From NCBI GenBank assembly GCA_958296165.1, contig OY282447.1, positions 1,364,001-1,428,000 of the forward strand: 64,000 nucleotides of DNA. The letters run 5' to 3'. How positions within the stretch are numbered: position 1 is the stretch's first letter; each line of letters starts with the position of its first letter. The stretch is from an uncultured Pseudomonadales bacterium. GTDB taxonomy: Bacteria; Pseudomonadota; Gammaproteobacteria; Pseudomonadales; Azotimanducaceae. Of this stretch, positions 53,839-62,774 are shown in pieces. Below the pieces are notes generated by a model. That model was not told the DNA's origin. It made no database searches and saw nothing but the letters and a program-made list of their open reading frames with translations. A program made the translations under genes and the position numbers.

Positions 53839-55347
53839 ATGCCCTTGTCTTTCTTCTGGCTACTGTTCGTCTTCGTCGCCTACTTCGGCACGCTGATCGG
53901 CATTGCCGTGGTGCGCACCCGACGCATGCAGGCGATGTCGGACTATGTGCTGGGCGGGCGCAAGATGAGCGGCTTTACCTCCGCTCTGAGCGCTAGCTCG
54001 TCCGGCACTAGCGGCTGGGCGATTCTGGTCTTCCCTGCATTGGCGTTCCAGCACGGCTTGGGCGAGATGTGGACCGCACTGGCGTTGGTGGCCGGCATCT
54101 ATTACAGCTGGACAATCATCGCCAAGCGACTGCGACGCTACACCATCGCCGCCGGCGACTCGCTCACCGTGCCGGAGTTCTTGGAGAAGCGCTTCGAGGA
54201 CGATACGGGCACGCTGCGCACGGTGGCCGCGATCGTGACCGTTTTTTTCATTGTCTTCTACGTCGCATCCGGCCTGATCGCCGGCGCCAAGCTGCTCGAT
54301 ACGGTGTTCGGGCTGAACCAGACGATCGGCGTGCTGGCGACGCTTGTCGCGGTGGCTTCGTACACTTTCATCGGCGGCTTCCTGGCCGTCTCGCGCACGG
54401 ATGTGTTCCAAGCGTCGTTGATGCTGGCGGCATTCATCATCATTCCGCTGTGGCTGATTTTCGTTACGGACAACCCGTTCGAGGGCCTCGGCGCCAGCAC
54501 GCCCGGCTTTTGGAATCCGCTAACGGATCGCCAGGACAATCCCATCACCGTCGTCTTTCTGCTCTCTGCAGTCGGCTGGGGGTTGGGATATTTGGGCTCG
54601 CAGCGAGTGGTGCAACGCTTCATGGCGGTGGAGAGCGAGTCGACGATACCAATGAGCCGCAACGTCGGTACGGCGTGGATGACCTTGGTGTACGTCTTCG
54701 CGCTGCTGTTGGGGCTGGTGGCGCTGCCAGCTCTGGCAGAGATCGGCCGCTTAGACGAAGTAATCGAGGACCCGGAGCGGGTCTTCCTGGTAGTGACGCA
54801 GGTGTTTTTCCATCCGATCATCGGCGGGCTCCTGCTCTCTGCGGTGATTGCAGCCGTCATGAGCACCGCCGACTCGCAATTGCTGTTGGCCTCCGCGATC
54901 GCCACGGACGATCTGCCGATCGTGCGCAAGTACGCCTACGGGCTGGACTCGAACGCCAGAGTGTGGCTTGGGCGCGCGCTCTTGGTGGCGACCGGCATCG
55001 TCGCGGCGGTACTTTCGATTGCCAGCGAGGAATCCGTCTACGTTCTGGTGTCGTACGCTTGGGGCGGCATGGGCGCCGCTTTCGCGCCAGTGACGATCCT
55101 TGCACTGTATTGGCGGCGCTTCAACGCTCCCGGCGCATTGGCGTCCATCTTGGCGGGCACCATCACGGCCTCCATCTGGGGATCGTTCGATGGCGGCCCG
55201 GGCGGCATCATGGACATCGAACCGGCGACGCCGGGCTGCATAATTGCCACGCTGGCCGGCGTCGTCGTGGCCTTGGCGACGAAGCCGCCTTCCACCACCG
55301 TCGTTGAGCTGTTCGACGCGGTCAACCGCCGCGCCACGGCCAGTTAG
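53839..55347 (+). CDS. Sodium:solute symporter (SSS family, PutP-like)
   Basis: 502 residues, about 13 hydrophobic helices (FFWLLFVFVAYFGTLIGIAVV at the N terminus). Family marks: SDYVLGGRKMSGFTSALSASSSGTSGWAI, SYTFIGGFLAVSRTDVFQ, and AAVMSTADSQLLLASAIATDD, resembling the proline transporter PutP. It couples solute import to sodium. A sequence of this type does not define the substrate. It precedes a TauD-type oxygenase gene by 64 bp on the same strand. Confidence 0.92.
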   Translation: MPLSFFWLLFVFVAYFGTLIGIAVVRTRRMQAMSDYVLGGRKMSGFTSALSASSSGTSGWAILVFPALAFQHGLGEMWTALALVAGIYYSWTIIAKRLRRYTIAAGDSLTVPEFLEKRFEDDTGTLRTVAAIVTVFFIVFYVASGLIAGAKLLDTVFGLNQTIGVLATLVAVASYTFIGGFLAVSRTDVFQASLMLAAFIIIPLWLIFVTDNPFEGLGASTPGFWNPLTDRQDNPITVVFLLSAVGWGLGYLGSQRVVQRFMAVESESTIPMSRNVGTAWMTLVYVFALLLGLVALPALAEIGRLDEVIEDPERVFLVVTQVFFHPIIGGLLLSAVIAAVMSTADSQLLLASAIATDDLPIVRKYAYGLDSNARVWLGRALLVATGIVAAVLSIASEESVYVLVSYAWGGMGAAFAPVTILALYWRRFNAPGALASILAGTITASIWGSFDGGPGGIMDIEPATPGCIIATLAGVVVALATKPPSTTVVELFDAVNRRATAS

Positions 55348-55411
55348 CACTGGCTCAAATTGAAGCGAACAAGCTGCCTTCGCCACCACGAATCCGTCCG
55401 CCCCGTGCCCC

Positions 55412-56233
55412 GTGTCCAACGCCTATGACCACATCGAAGTAGAGCCGCTGACGCCGTGCATCGGCGCAGTGGTTCACGGCGTCCAACTAGGCCAGCCACT
55501 CGCCGACGCCGTATTCGCCGAGCTGCACGCGGCATGGATGGAGCATCTGGTGCTGTTCATGCGCGATCAGAGGATGACGCCGGCGCAGCACTTGGCGTTC
55601 GGGCGCCGCTTCGGCGAGTTGCACATCCACCCCGCAGCGCCTTACGCGCATGGCGACCAGGCGTTGATGGTGATCCACACCGACGAGACCTCCAAACGCA
55701 ACAACGGCGCCGGCTGGCACTCGGATGTCTCGGCCGATGAAGAACCGCCGCTCGGCAGCATTCTGCACTTGCACCGGTTGCCGGCGCAGGGCGGCGATAC
55801 GTTGTTCGCCAATATGTACGCCGCCTACGAGGCCCTGAGCGAACCGCTGCGTACACTGCTCGACGGCCTCTCCGCCCGGCACGAATCCGACTACACAGGT
55901 CAATATGGGAACCACGTACCGCAGCGCGAGTTTCCGCGCGCCTCGCATCCCGTGGTGCGTACGCATCCGGTAACCGGGCGCAAGGCGCTGTTCGTGAACG
56001 CCGGCTTCACGCGCTATATCGAAGGGATCAGCCGACGCGAGAGCACAGCGCTATTGAACATGCTGTTCGAGCATGTGAAGAATCCCACTTTCCACTGCCG
56101 CTTCCGCTGGCAACCCTTGTCGCTTGCGATGTGGGACAACCGCTGCGTGCAGCACATGGCGGTGTGGGACTACTACCCCGATACCCGCAGCGGTCTGCGG
56201 GTCACGATCAAGGGCGACAAGCCCTTTCATTGA
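55412..56233 (+). CDS. TauD/TfdA-family Fe(II)/2-oxoglutarate dioxygenase
   Basis: 273 residues from a GTG start (MSNAYDHIEVEPLTP). The metal ligands are His103-x-Asp105 in AGWHSDVSADEEPP and the distal His in VQHMAVWDYYP, with the 2-oxoglutarate Arg in SGLRVTIKGD. TauD-like enzymes release sulfite from taurine or hydroxylate related small acids. The neighbouring symporter might supply the substrate (inference). It lies 21 bases before the M16 protease gene. Confidence 0.9.
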   Translation: MSNAYDHIEVEPLTPCIGAVVHGVQLGQPLADAVFAELHAAWMEHLVLFMRDQRMTPAQHLAFGRRFGELHIHPAAPYAHGDQALMVIHTDETSKRNNGAGWHSDVSADEEPPLGSILHLHRLPAQGGDTLFANMYAAYEALSEPLRTLLDGLSARHESDYTGQYGNHVPQREFPRASHPVVRTHPVTGRKALFVNAGFTRYIEGISRRESTALLNMLFEHVKNPTFHCRFRWQPLSLAMWDNRCVQHMAVWDYYPDTRSGLRVTIKGDKPFH

Positions 56234-56254
56234 CAGCTCAAAAGGAGAGGACGA

Positions 56255-59050
56255 ATGAATAGAGCGCAACCGCTAGCCGCGCCGCTTGCACTCTCGGCCT
56301 TCGTTCTTCTGGGCGCTTGCGCGACGATCCAAGCAACCGCGCCGGATGAACCCAGCGCAGCCCGAGTCGAGCCGGCCAAAGCCGTCGAGGTGGCGTCGGT
56401 GGAGGGGATCACCGAGTATCGGCTGCCGAACGGCCTGCGCTTCCTGTTGTTTCCGGACCGGAGCAAGCAGCAGATCACCGTGAACATCACCTACATGGTG
56501 GGCTCCAGGCACGAGGGCTACGGAGAGACGGGCATGGCGCACCTGCTCGAACACTTGGTCTTCAAGGGCTCAACCAACCACCCGAATGTCGACGACGAAC
56601 TCTCCGAACATGGTGCCTTCGCCAATGGCACCACTTGGTTCGACCGCACGAACTACTACGAGACCTTCCCGGCCAGCGTCGACAACCTGGATTGGGCCCT
56701 GGACCTGGAATCGGATCGCATGGTCAACTCTTTCATCGCCGCAGAAGATCTCGAATCCGAGATGACCGTCGTGCGCAACGAGTGGGAGGCCGGCGAAAAC
56801 GCGCCTTCGAGCGTGCTCGTAGACCGCGTTCTTGCGACCGCCTTTCTTTGGCACAACTACGGCAACTCCACCATCGGCGCCCGTTCGGACATCGAAAACG
56901 TGCCGATAGATCGGCTCCAAGCCTTCTACCGCAAGTACTACCAGCCCGACAACGCCGTGCTCGTGGTGGCTGGCCGCTTCGACCCGCAACAAGCCGTTGC
57001 GATGATCGAGGAAAAGTTCGGCGCCATTCCACGCCCCGAACGCACCGGCGCCAATCAGCTATTCGCAACCTACACCGCCGAACCTGCCCAAGACGGCGAA
57101 CGCACGGTAACGCTGCGGCGCGTCGGCGACGTCCAGCTGGCCGTTGCCGCGTATCACATACCCGCTGGCTCGCACGAGGAGTACGCCGCCGTGGACGTGC
57201 TGACGCATGTGCTGGGCACGGAGCCAGCCGGGCGCCTCTATAAGAACTTGGTCGAGCCGGGGCTCGCCGCCTCGGCGTCCGCGTTCGCCTTGCAGCTCGG
57301 CGAGCCCGGCGTGCTGCTCGCTTCCGCCGAAGTGCGCAAAGACGGCAGCCTGACGGACGCCACTCAAGCCATGCTCGAGGCGTTGCACGGCGTCGTCGAA
57401 GCAGCGCCCACCGATGACGAGATACGGCGCGCCAAAACCGAGTACACGGCGAGTTTCGATTTGTCGTTCAACAACCCTCAGTCCATCGCCCTAGAGCTCA
57501 GCGAGTGGGCCGCGATGGGCGACTGGCGGCTGTTGTTCCTGCATCGAGACCGCATTGCACAAGTGACGCCGGAGAGCGTTCGACAAGCCGCGAAGAAGTA
57601 TCTGGTTCCGTCCAACCGCACGATCGGCTACTACTACCCCACCGACACCGCGCCAGCTCGGGCTGTCATTCCCGAAACGCCAGACGTGAGCGCCCTGGTC
57701 GCCGACTACCAAGGCCGCGCAGCGATAGCGGAAGGAGAAGCGTTCGAGCCGACAGCGGCGAATATCGAGCGTCGGACGCAGAAACTCACGCTGTCGAGCG
57801 GCATTGCAGTGGCGCTCTTGCCGAAAGAGAACCGCGGCGACGCGGTGAGCTATGCCTACGAGTTCCGGCACGGTACGGAAGCGGCTCTGGCCGGCAAGTC
57901 CACCGCCGCTTCATTTGCTGGCTCGATGCTGACGCGCGGCACCACGGAGCGATCTCGGCAGGAGATTCTCGACGAGCTCGACCGCTTGAAGGTGCGCGGC
58001 AACCTGGCAGGCGACGCCACCTCGGTCGGCGGCAGCGGTACCACGGTGCGCGAGAACCTGCCAGCGGGGTTGCACCTGCTTGGCGAGTTGCTGCGCCAGC
58101 CGGCCTTCGACCCGCGGGAGTTCGAGTTGCTGCGTGAGGAATCCGTGGCGTCGTTGGAGGCGGCGCTCTCCGAACCTGACGCACTGGCTTCCAACGCCTT
58201 GAGCCGCCACATCGGCAGCCGATATGCCGAGGATCACGTGCTCTATACGCCCACTCTGAACGAGCAGATCGGCCGCTACGAGGCGGTGACCGTGGACGAG
58301 GCAAAGGACTTCTGGGCCTCCTTCTACGGTGCCGAAGGCGGCACGATCGCCATCGTCGGCGACTTCGATCCGAACGAGATCGTAGCGGTGCTGGAGCAAG
58401 TGTTCGCCGACTGGGAAGCACCCGAAGCGTATCAACGCGTCGCCGTACCATACGAGGACGTCGGCGCTTTGGCGGTGGACGTCGAGACGCCGGACAAGAG
58501 CAACGCCTTCATGTTCGCCGCTCAAGTCATGCAGATGAAGGACGATCATCCAGACTATCCCGCGCTGCTGCTCGCCGACTACATGCTGGGCGGCGGCTTC
58601 TTGAACTCGCGCCTGCCGAAGCGCATCCGCCAGCAGGACGGCCTCTCCTACGGCGTCGGTTCGCAATTGACAGCAGACGCCCTGGACGACATCGGGCAGT
58701 TCTTCGCCTACGCGATCTTCGCGCCAGAGAATGCCGACAAGGTGGTTGCCGCATTCAAGGAGGAGATGGCGAGGGCGCTCGATTCCGGTTTCACGGACGA
58801 AGAAGTGGAAGCGGCCAAACGCGGCTATCTGGACTCGGCGCAAAACGCCCGCGCCAACGACCTTGCCGTAGCCGGCCAACTCGCCAGCAACCTGTTCCTG
58901 GATCGCAGCATGGATTTCGTCGCCAAACAAGAGGCGGCCATCGCCGCTCTGACGGCAGACGACATCCTGGCGGCCCTGCAGCGCCACATCGACGTCGACA
59001 GAATATCCATCTTTCGAGCTGGGGATTTCGCCAACAAGCTGGCGAAGTGA
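56255..59050 (+). CDS. M16-family zinc metalloprotease, lipoprotein (PqqL/pitrilysin-like)
   Basis: 931 residues. A lipoprotein signal (LALSAFVLLGACATIQ, lipobox Cys22) is followed by an active M16 domain with the inverted zinc motif H-L-L-E-H (His96, Glu99, His100) and a downstream Glu in VVRNEWEAGEN (Glu176 and Glu178). A second, non-catalytic M16 half follows from about residue 480, including the NSRLPKRIRQQDGLSYGVG segment. It should degrade short peptides in the periplasm. ATG 56255 follows AAGGAG. Full-length. Confidence 0.93.
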   Translation: MNRAQPLAAPLALSAFVLLGACATIQATAPDEPSAARVEPAKAVEVASVEGITEYRLPNGLRFLLFPDRSKQQITVNITYMVGSRHEGYGETGMAHLLEHLVFKGSTNHPNVDDELSEHGAFANGTTWFDRTNYYETFPASVDNLDWALDLESDRMVNSFIAAEDLESEMTVVRNEWEAGENAPSSVLVDRVLATAFLWHNYGNSTIGARSDIENVPIDRLQAFYRKYYQPDNAVLVVAGRFDPQQAVAMIEEKFGAIPRPERTGANQLFATYTAEPAQDGERTVTLRRVGDVQLAVAAYHIPAGSHEEYAAVDVLTHVLGTEPAGRLYKNLVEPGLAASASAFALQLGEPGVLLASAEVRKDGSLTDATQAMLEALHGVVEAAPTDDEIRRAKTEYTASFDLSFNNPQSIALELSEWAAMGDWRLLFLHRDRIAQVTPESVRQAAKKYLVPSNRTIGYYYPTDTAPARAVIPETPDVSALVADYQGRAAIAEGEAFEPTAANIERRTQKLTLSSGIAVALLPKENRGDAVSYAYEFRHGTEAALAGKSTAASFAGSMLTRGTTERSRQEILDELDRLKVRGNLAGDATSVGGSGTTVRENLPAGLHLLGELLRQPAFDPREFELLREESVASLEAALSEPDALASNALSRHIGSRYAEDHVLYTPTLNEQIGRYEAVTVDEAKDFWASFYGAEGGTIAIVGDFDPNEIVAVLEQVFADWEAPEAYQRVAVPYEDVGALAVDVETPDKSNAFMFAAQVMQMKDDHPDYPALLLADYMLGGGFLNSRLPKRIRQQDGLSYGVGSQLTADALDDIGQFFAYAIFAPENADKVVAAFKEEMARALDSGFTDEEVEAAKRGYLDSAQNARANDLAVAGQLASNLFLDRSMDFVAKQEAAIAALTADDILAALQRHIDVDRISIFRAGDFANKLAK

Positions 59051-59126
59051 CGACTAGAACACGCCCCCTTTCTTGGCTGGGCTCGTTCTCGCTGTTGCTG
59101 GCGCAACGAGAGCGTTGGAGAGCACC

Positions 59127-59310
59127 CAGGGCGATTGCATTTGGGAATCTTTGGTGGGTTACGTGGCCAAACAGCCCCCGGCCGGGGCCGATTTCACCTC
59201 CAAAACGCCCGAAATGGGTCTGACAAGACGGTTTTGAGGGGTCGCTTGCCACTGTTCGGCGTGCGTTTGGGCGACGAGACGACATTTTATGTCCTAATGC
59301 AATCGCCCTG
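59127..59310. mobile_element. 184-bp MITE with 15-bp terminal inverted repeats and target duplication
   Basis: CAGGGCGATTGCATT (59127-59141) and its exact complement AATGCAATCGCCCTG (59296-59310) bound the element. GGAGAGCACC flanks both ends (59117-59126 and 59311-59320), a 10-bp direct repeat like a target duplication. The interior has no gene, only a CCCCGGCCGGGG palindrome (59176-59187). CAGGG ends and an 8-10 bp duplication recall ISAs1-family elements, so it is probably mobilised by such a transposase. It fills most of the 314-bp gap between the M16 gene and hldE. Confidence 0.75.
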
Positions 59311-59364
59311 GGAGAGCACCGCCGTCTACGCTAGTCGGTGCGCTGAGGTGTTAAGATCGTCTTG

Positions 59365-60807
59365 ATGAACTACGCGCTTCCCGCCGTCGCCGACGTCCAC
59401 GTCCTCGTTGTCGGCGACGTGATGCTGGATCGCTACATCCACGGTCGCACCGAGCGCCTCTCGCAGGAAGCCCCCGTTCCCGTAGTGCAAATCGAAGGCA
59501 GCGAAGATCGCTTGGGCGGCGCCGCCAACGTGGCATTGAACGTGGTCTCGCTGGGCGGACGCTGTACGCTGGTAGGCGCCGTCGGCGACGATCCTAGCGG
59601 GCGCGCCATTGCCGAGCTGCTTGCCGGCGCCGGCATAGAGGCAGATCTGGTAGTCGTGCCAGGCTGGCGAACGACGTTGAAGGAGCGCGTGGTCAGTCGC
59701 CAGAAGCAGCTACTGCGCATGGATTTCGAGCTCCCCTCGCCGCCCGAGGTAGCTCTGCAAGTTGCCAGCCGCGTTGCCCATCACATCGGCGCGGCGGACA
59801 CCCTCGTCATCGAAGACTACGACAAAGGCGCCCTTGCAACGCCGCGCCAGATCATCGACCTGGCCAAAGCACACGACGTACCGGTGATTGCCGACCCCAA
59901 GTTCAAGCCCTTCGCCGAATACCGCGGCGTCCATATCCTCAAACCCAACCGCCGCGAGTTCCACAAGGCCGTCGGCCATTGGCCCGACGAGCAGGAGCTG
60001 CGCGAGGCGGGCCGCGCGATGGTGCGGCAGTGCGGCGCGGACGCCATCGCGCTCACGCGCGGCGCCGATGGATTGACGCTGTTCAAGGCGCACGGCGAAA
60101 CGCTGCATCTGACCGCCGCAAGCGTCGAGGTCTACGATTCGACCGGCGCGGGAGACACCGTCGCGGCAACTTTGGGCATCTGCACCGCATTGGCTTGGCC
60201 GCTGGCCGAGAGCGTGCGCACCGCCAATGTCGCGGGCGGCGTAGTGTGTGCCAAATGGGGCACCGCGGCGGTCTCGGGGGACGAGGTGAACCGCGCCATC
60301 CACGCCCATGGCCGCTCCGACAGGGAGCGCGATGCACCGGCTGCGCTGCCGCGCCGAACGCTGGCCGAAGCAGTCGCCAGCGCCCGGCGACAAGGCGAAA
60401 GCATCGTTTTCACAAACGGCTGCTTCGACATCCTGCACGCTGGCCATGTGGGCTATCTCAAGGAAGCGAGCCAACTAGGCGATCGCCTGATCGTCGCCGT
60501 GAACGACGACGACTCGGTGCGGCGCGTGAAGGGCGGCGGTCGTCCCGTGAATCGTCTGGAGCGGCGTGTGCGCGTTCTCGAAGGCTTGACGGCAGTGGAC
60601 TGGGTCGTGCCGTTCTCCGAAGACACACCGGAAGCGCTGCTCGCCGAGATCCGCCCCGACGTGCTGGTGAAGGGCGGCGACTACACCATAGAAGAGGTGG
60701 TCGGCGCCGACTTCGTGCGCGGCTACGGCGGCGACGTGCGGGTATTGAACTTCGTCGACGACTGTTCGACGTCCAGCATCGTGGAGCACCTCAAGTCGGC
60801 AAGCTGA
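59365..60807 (+). CDS. hldE: Bifunctional heptose-7-phosphate kinase / heptose-1-phosphate adenylyltransferase
   Basis: 480 residues. The N-terminal ribokinase-fold domain (VLVVGDVMLDRYIHGRTERLS, ERVVSRQKQLLRMDFE, DSTGAGDTVAATLG) phosphorylates heptose-7-phosphate; the C-terminal domain (from about 345, with FTNGCFDILHAGHVGYL and KGGDYTIEEVVG) transfers AMP. It makes ADP-heptose for the LPS inner core, matching waaA nearby. ATG 59365 is used; a TTG lies one codon earlier. Its last 85 bp overlap the convergent aldo/keto reductase gene. Confidence 0.96.
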   Translation: MNYALPAVADVHVLVVGDVMLDRYIHGRTERLSQEAPVPVVQIEGSEDRLGGAANVALNVVSLGGRCTLVGAVGDDPSGRAIAELLAGAGIEADLVVVPGWRTTLKERVVSRQKQLLRMDFELPSPPEVALQVASRVAHHIGAADTLVIEDYDKGALATPRQIIDLAKAHDVPVIADPKFKPFAEYRGVHILKPNRREFHKAVGHWPDEQELREAGRAMVRQCGADAIALTRGADGLTLFKAHGETLHLTAASVEVYDSTGAGDTVAATLGICTALAWPLAESVRTANVAGGVVCAKWGTAAVSGDEVNRAIHAHGRSDRERDAPAALPRRTLAEAVASARRQGESIVFTNGCFDILHAGHVGYLKEASQLGDRLIVAVNDDDSVRRVKGGGRPVNRLERRVRVLEGLTAVDWVVPFSEDTPEALLAEIRPDVLVKGGDYTIEEVVGADFVRGYGGDVRVLNFVDDCSTSSIVEHLKSAS

Positions 60808-61562
60808 GGCAGCGCCGCCGCGTTGGCGGCCAAGTGATCGGCGCTCACGGTTCCCGTTACCACACAGCTCACCCCGGGCAGCGCGGCGACGTTCGCGAGC
60901 GCCGCCGGAGATGTCTCGAAGCCGCTTGCCAACGGCTTCTTCACCAAAACGCCAACGCCGGTCGCAGCCGCCTCCGCAACAAGCGGGGCTTCTTGCCGAT
61001 CGCGAGCGTTGACGGTACACATCAGCACGTCGCTTAGGCCCATCGCCGCCCGGCCATCGACCACTCCCTTGCCGGAGAAGCCCACCGCCCGAACCACTCC
61101 TTCGCGCTGCATCCGGCACAAGGCCCGAAACGCGCCGGCGGCGCTGACGGCCGTCACGCCGCGGCCGTCCGAGTGGACGAGCACGACGTCCAGCACCGTC
61201 GTGCGCAGCCGCCGCAGCGAGCGCTCGATGCTGCGCAACACGTGGTCCTCGCTGAAGTCGTAGCGGGAGCGAGTGCCATCGAACTCTTCGCCAGCCTTGG
61301 TACACAGCAGCCAATCCTGCCGCGTTCCCTCGATGGCCTCGCCGATGCGTTCCTCGCTGGCGCCATAGGCAGGTGCCGTGTCCAGCAAGTTCATGCCCAG
61401 CGACTTGGCAGCCGCCAGGAGATCGGCGATCTGGCCATCGCCTGGCAAGGCGAACGTCTGGCCGTACTTCACGCCGGTGTTGCGGCCGAACTTCACGGTA
61501 CCCAAGCCGAGCACCCCGACTTCAAGGCCGGTGCGGCCGAGCGGACGCCTTAGCACGGGCAT
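60723..61562 (-). CDS. Aldo/keto reductase
   Basis: 279 residues from ATG 61562 (MPVLRRPLGRTGLEVGVLGLG). Catalytic residues: Asp and Tyr in NLLDTAPAYGASEERIG, Lys in LLCTKAG, His in VVLVHSDG. The family reaction is NADPH-dependent reduction of carbonyls. The frame is open back to a TTG at 61613, but the ATG gives the normal AKR start and overlaps the FAD oxidoreductase gene by only 13 bp. The last 28 codons are antisense to hldE and may be a late extension. Confidence 0.88.
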   Translation of the reverse strand: MPVLRRPLGRTGLEVGVLGLGTVKFGRNTGVKYGQTFALPGDGQIADLLAAAKSLGMNLLDTAPAYGASEERIGEAIEGTRQDWLLCTKAGEEFDGTRSRYDFSEDHVLRSIERSLRRLRTTVLDVVLVHSDGRGVTAVSAAGAFRALCRMQREGVVRAVGFSGKGVVDGRAAMGLSDVLMCTVNARDRQEAPLVAEAAATGVGVLVKKPLASGFETSPAALANVAALPGVSCVVTGTVSADHLAANAAALPQLADLRCSTMLDVEQSSTKFNTRTSPP

Positions 61563-62668
61563 TGCCAGGGTGGTTCGGCGAAGCGCAGCTGTGCGGCGGA
61601 GTCGCCGCGCCAAGCTTCTGAACGCGGCTGCAGGTCGCCGAGCAGGCCCACCACGAGGTCGCCTAGGCGTGGCACCAGGGCCAGCTTTACCGGCCAGCAG
61701 AGGATGCAGTTGCCGCGCCGTTCGGCGAACGCGCCGCGGCGCGCGCGGGAGTGCGCCGGCTCGGCGCGATCGATGGCAAAGGCGTGGAACTCGGCGCCGC
61801 GTAGGTCTACGCCTGGGCAGGTCTCTGCCAACAGGCGACGCACTCGTTCGACTTGCTCGCCGAATGGGCGGGCACCGTCGCCAGCGACCTCGCCGCCGAT
61901 GTAGAGCGCGCTGCCGTGGCTGGTGATCGTCATGTCCGGCTCCGTTGCGAACGTCGCCGACAAGCAGTGCGCGAACAATGGCACGGCAGTGCGCAAACGC
62001 ACGACCACTTGGCGCAGCGGCCGGCGCTGCATCGTTCCGTTGCCAAAGCCGGCGCGAGCGGCGAGAGCCTCGTTGCCGGCGCCCGCCGCGAACAAGAAAA
62101 CGCTTGCATCGATGTCCTCGTCGCCCGGCTGCACACGTCGGCGTACCACTCGCGTCGCCAGGGGATTCGCCAGACGTCGAATCAACGCCGGCACGTCGAT
62201 GACGAAGTCATCCAGAGCCATCAACAGGCCGCGCCCGAACGGCGGCACCTGTTCAGCGGCCAGGCGCCGGCTTCGCGCGGCCAGCAAGCGGCTCGCCAAC
62301 GCAGTCCGCGCCTTGCCGCCGGTCGTCGCGCTGAACAAGTGAACGTGCTCCGCGTGTACCGGCACGCCGCGCAGGTCGATTTCGCCGCGACCGGCCAGGC
62401 ACGCACGCCAACGGTCCGGCATCGCCTCTAGCGCGCTCGACCTCCAGCTGGCGTCGCCGAGCGCGTATTTCACGCCGCTGTGGATGATCCCCTGCGACGC
62501 GATAGTCTGCCTGCCGCCCACCGGGCCTGGATCGCACACAGCCACGGAAAGACCGCGCTCGACCAACAGGTTCGCCAGCCACAGGCCGGCGACGCCAGCG
62601 CCAGCGACCGCGACGTCGACTCGCAGCGGTTTGCAATCCAAAACGCATCTCCCGTCTGGCAGCCGCAA
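61550..62668 (-). CDS. FAD-dependent oxidoreductase (DAO/glycine oxidase-like)
   Basis: 372 residues from a TTG start at 62668. The dinucleotide-binding motif VAVAGAGVAGLWLANLLVER begins at residue 19, preceded by a short lead-in. Further DAO-type segments are ASQGIIHSGVKYALG, LLMALDDFVIDVPALIRRL and LFAAGAGNEALAARAG, then a C-terminal region with VVGLLGDLQPRS. A D-amino-acid oxidase-like or hydroxyacid dehydrogenase activity is plausible. The stop overlaps the aldo/keto reductase start, so the two are cotranscribed. Confidence 0.8.
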   Translation of the reverse strand: MRLPDGRCVLDCKPLRVDVAVAGAGVAGLWLANLLVERGLSVAVCDPGPVGGRQTIASQGIIHSGVKYALGDASWRSSALEAMPDRWRACLAGRGEIDLRGVPVHAEHVHLFSATTGGKARTALASRLLAARSRRLAAEQVPPFGRGLLMALDDFVIDVPALIRRLANPLATRVVRRRVQPGDEDIDASVFLFAAGAGNEALAARAGFGNGTMQRRPLRQVVVRLRTAVPLFAHCLSATFATEPDMTITSHGSALYIGGEVAGDGARPFGEQVERVRRLLAETCPGVDLRGAEFHAFAIDRAEPAHSRARRGAFAERRGNCILCWPVKLALVPRLGDLVVGLLGDLQPRSEAWRGDSAAQLRFAEPPWQCPC

Positions 62669-62774
62669 GCATAGTCGGTCTCGCGCTCACAGACCGCCGC
62701 CAGCCGATGCGCGCCGTGGCTCGCCGCCGCCATCGCAGTAAACTTGCCGCTAGCCCTTCCGACCTTGCCCGACT

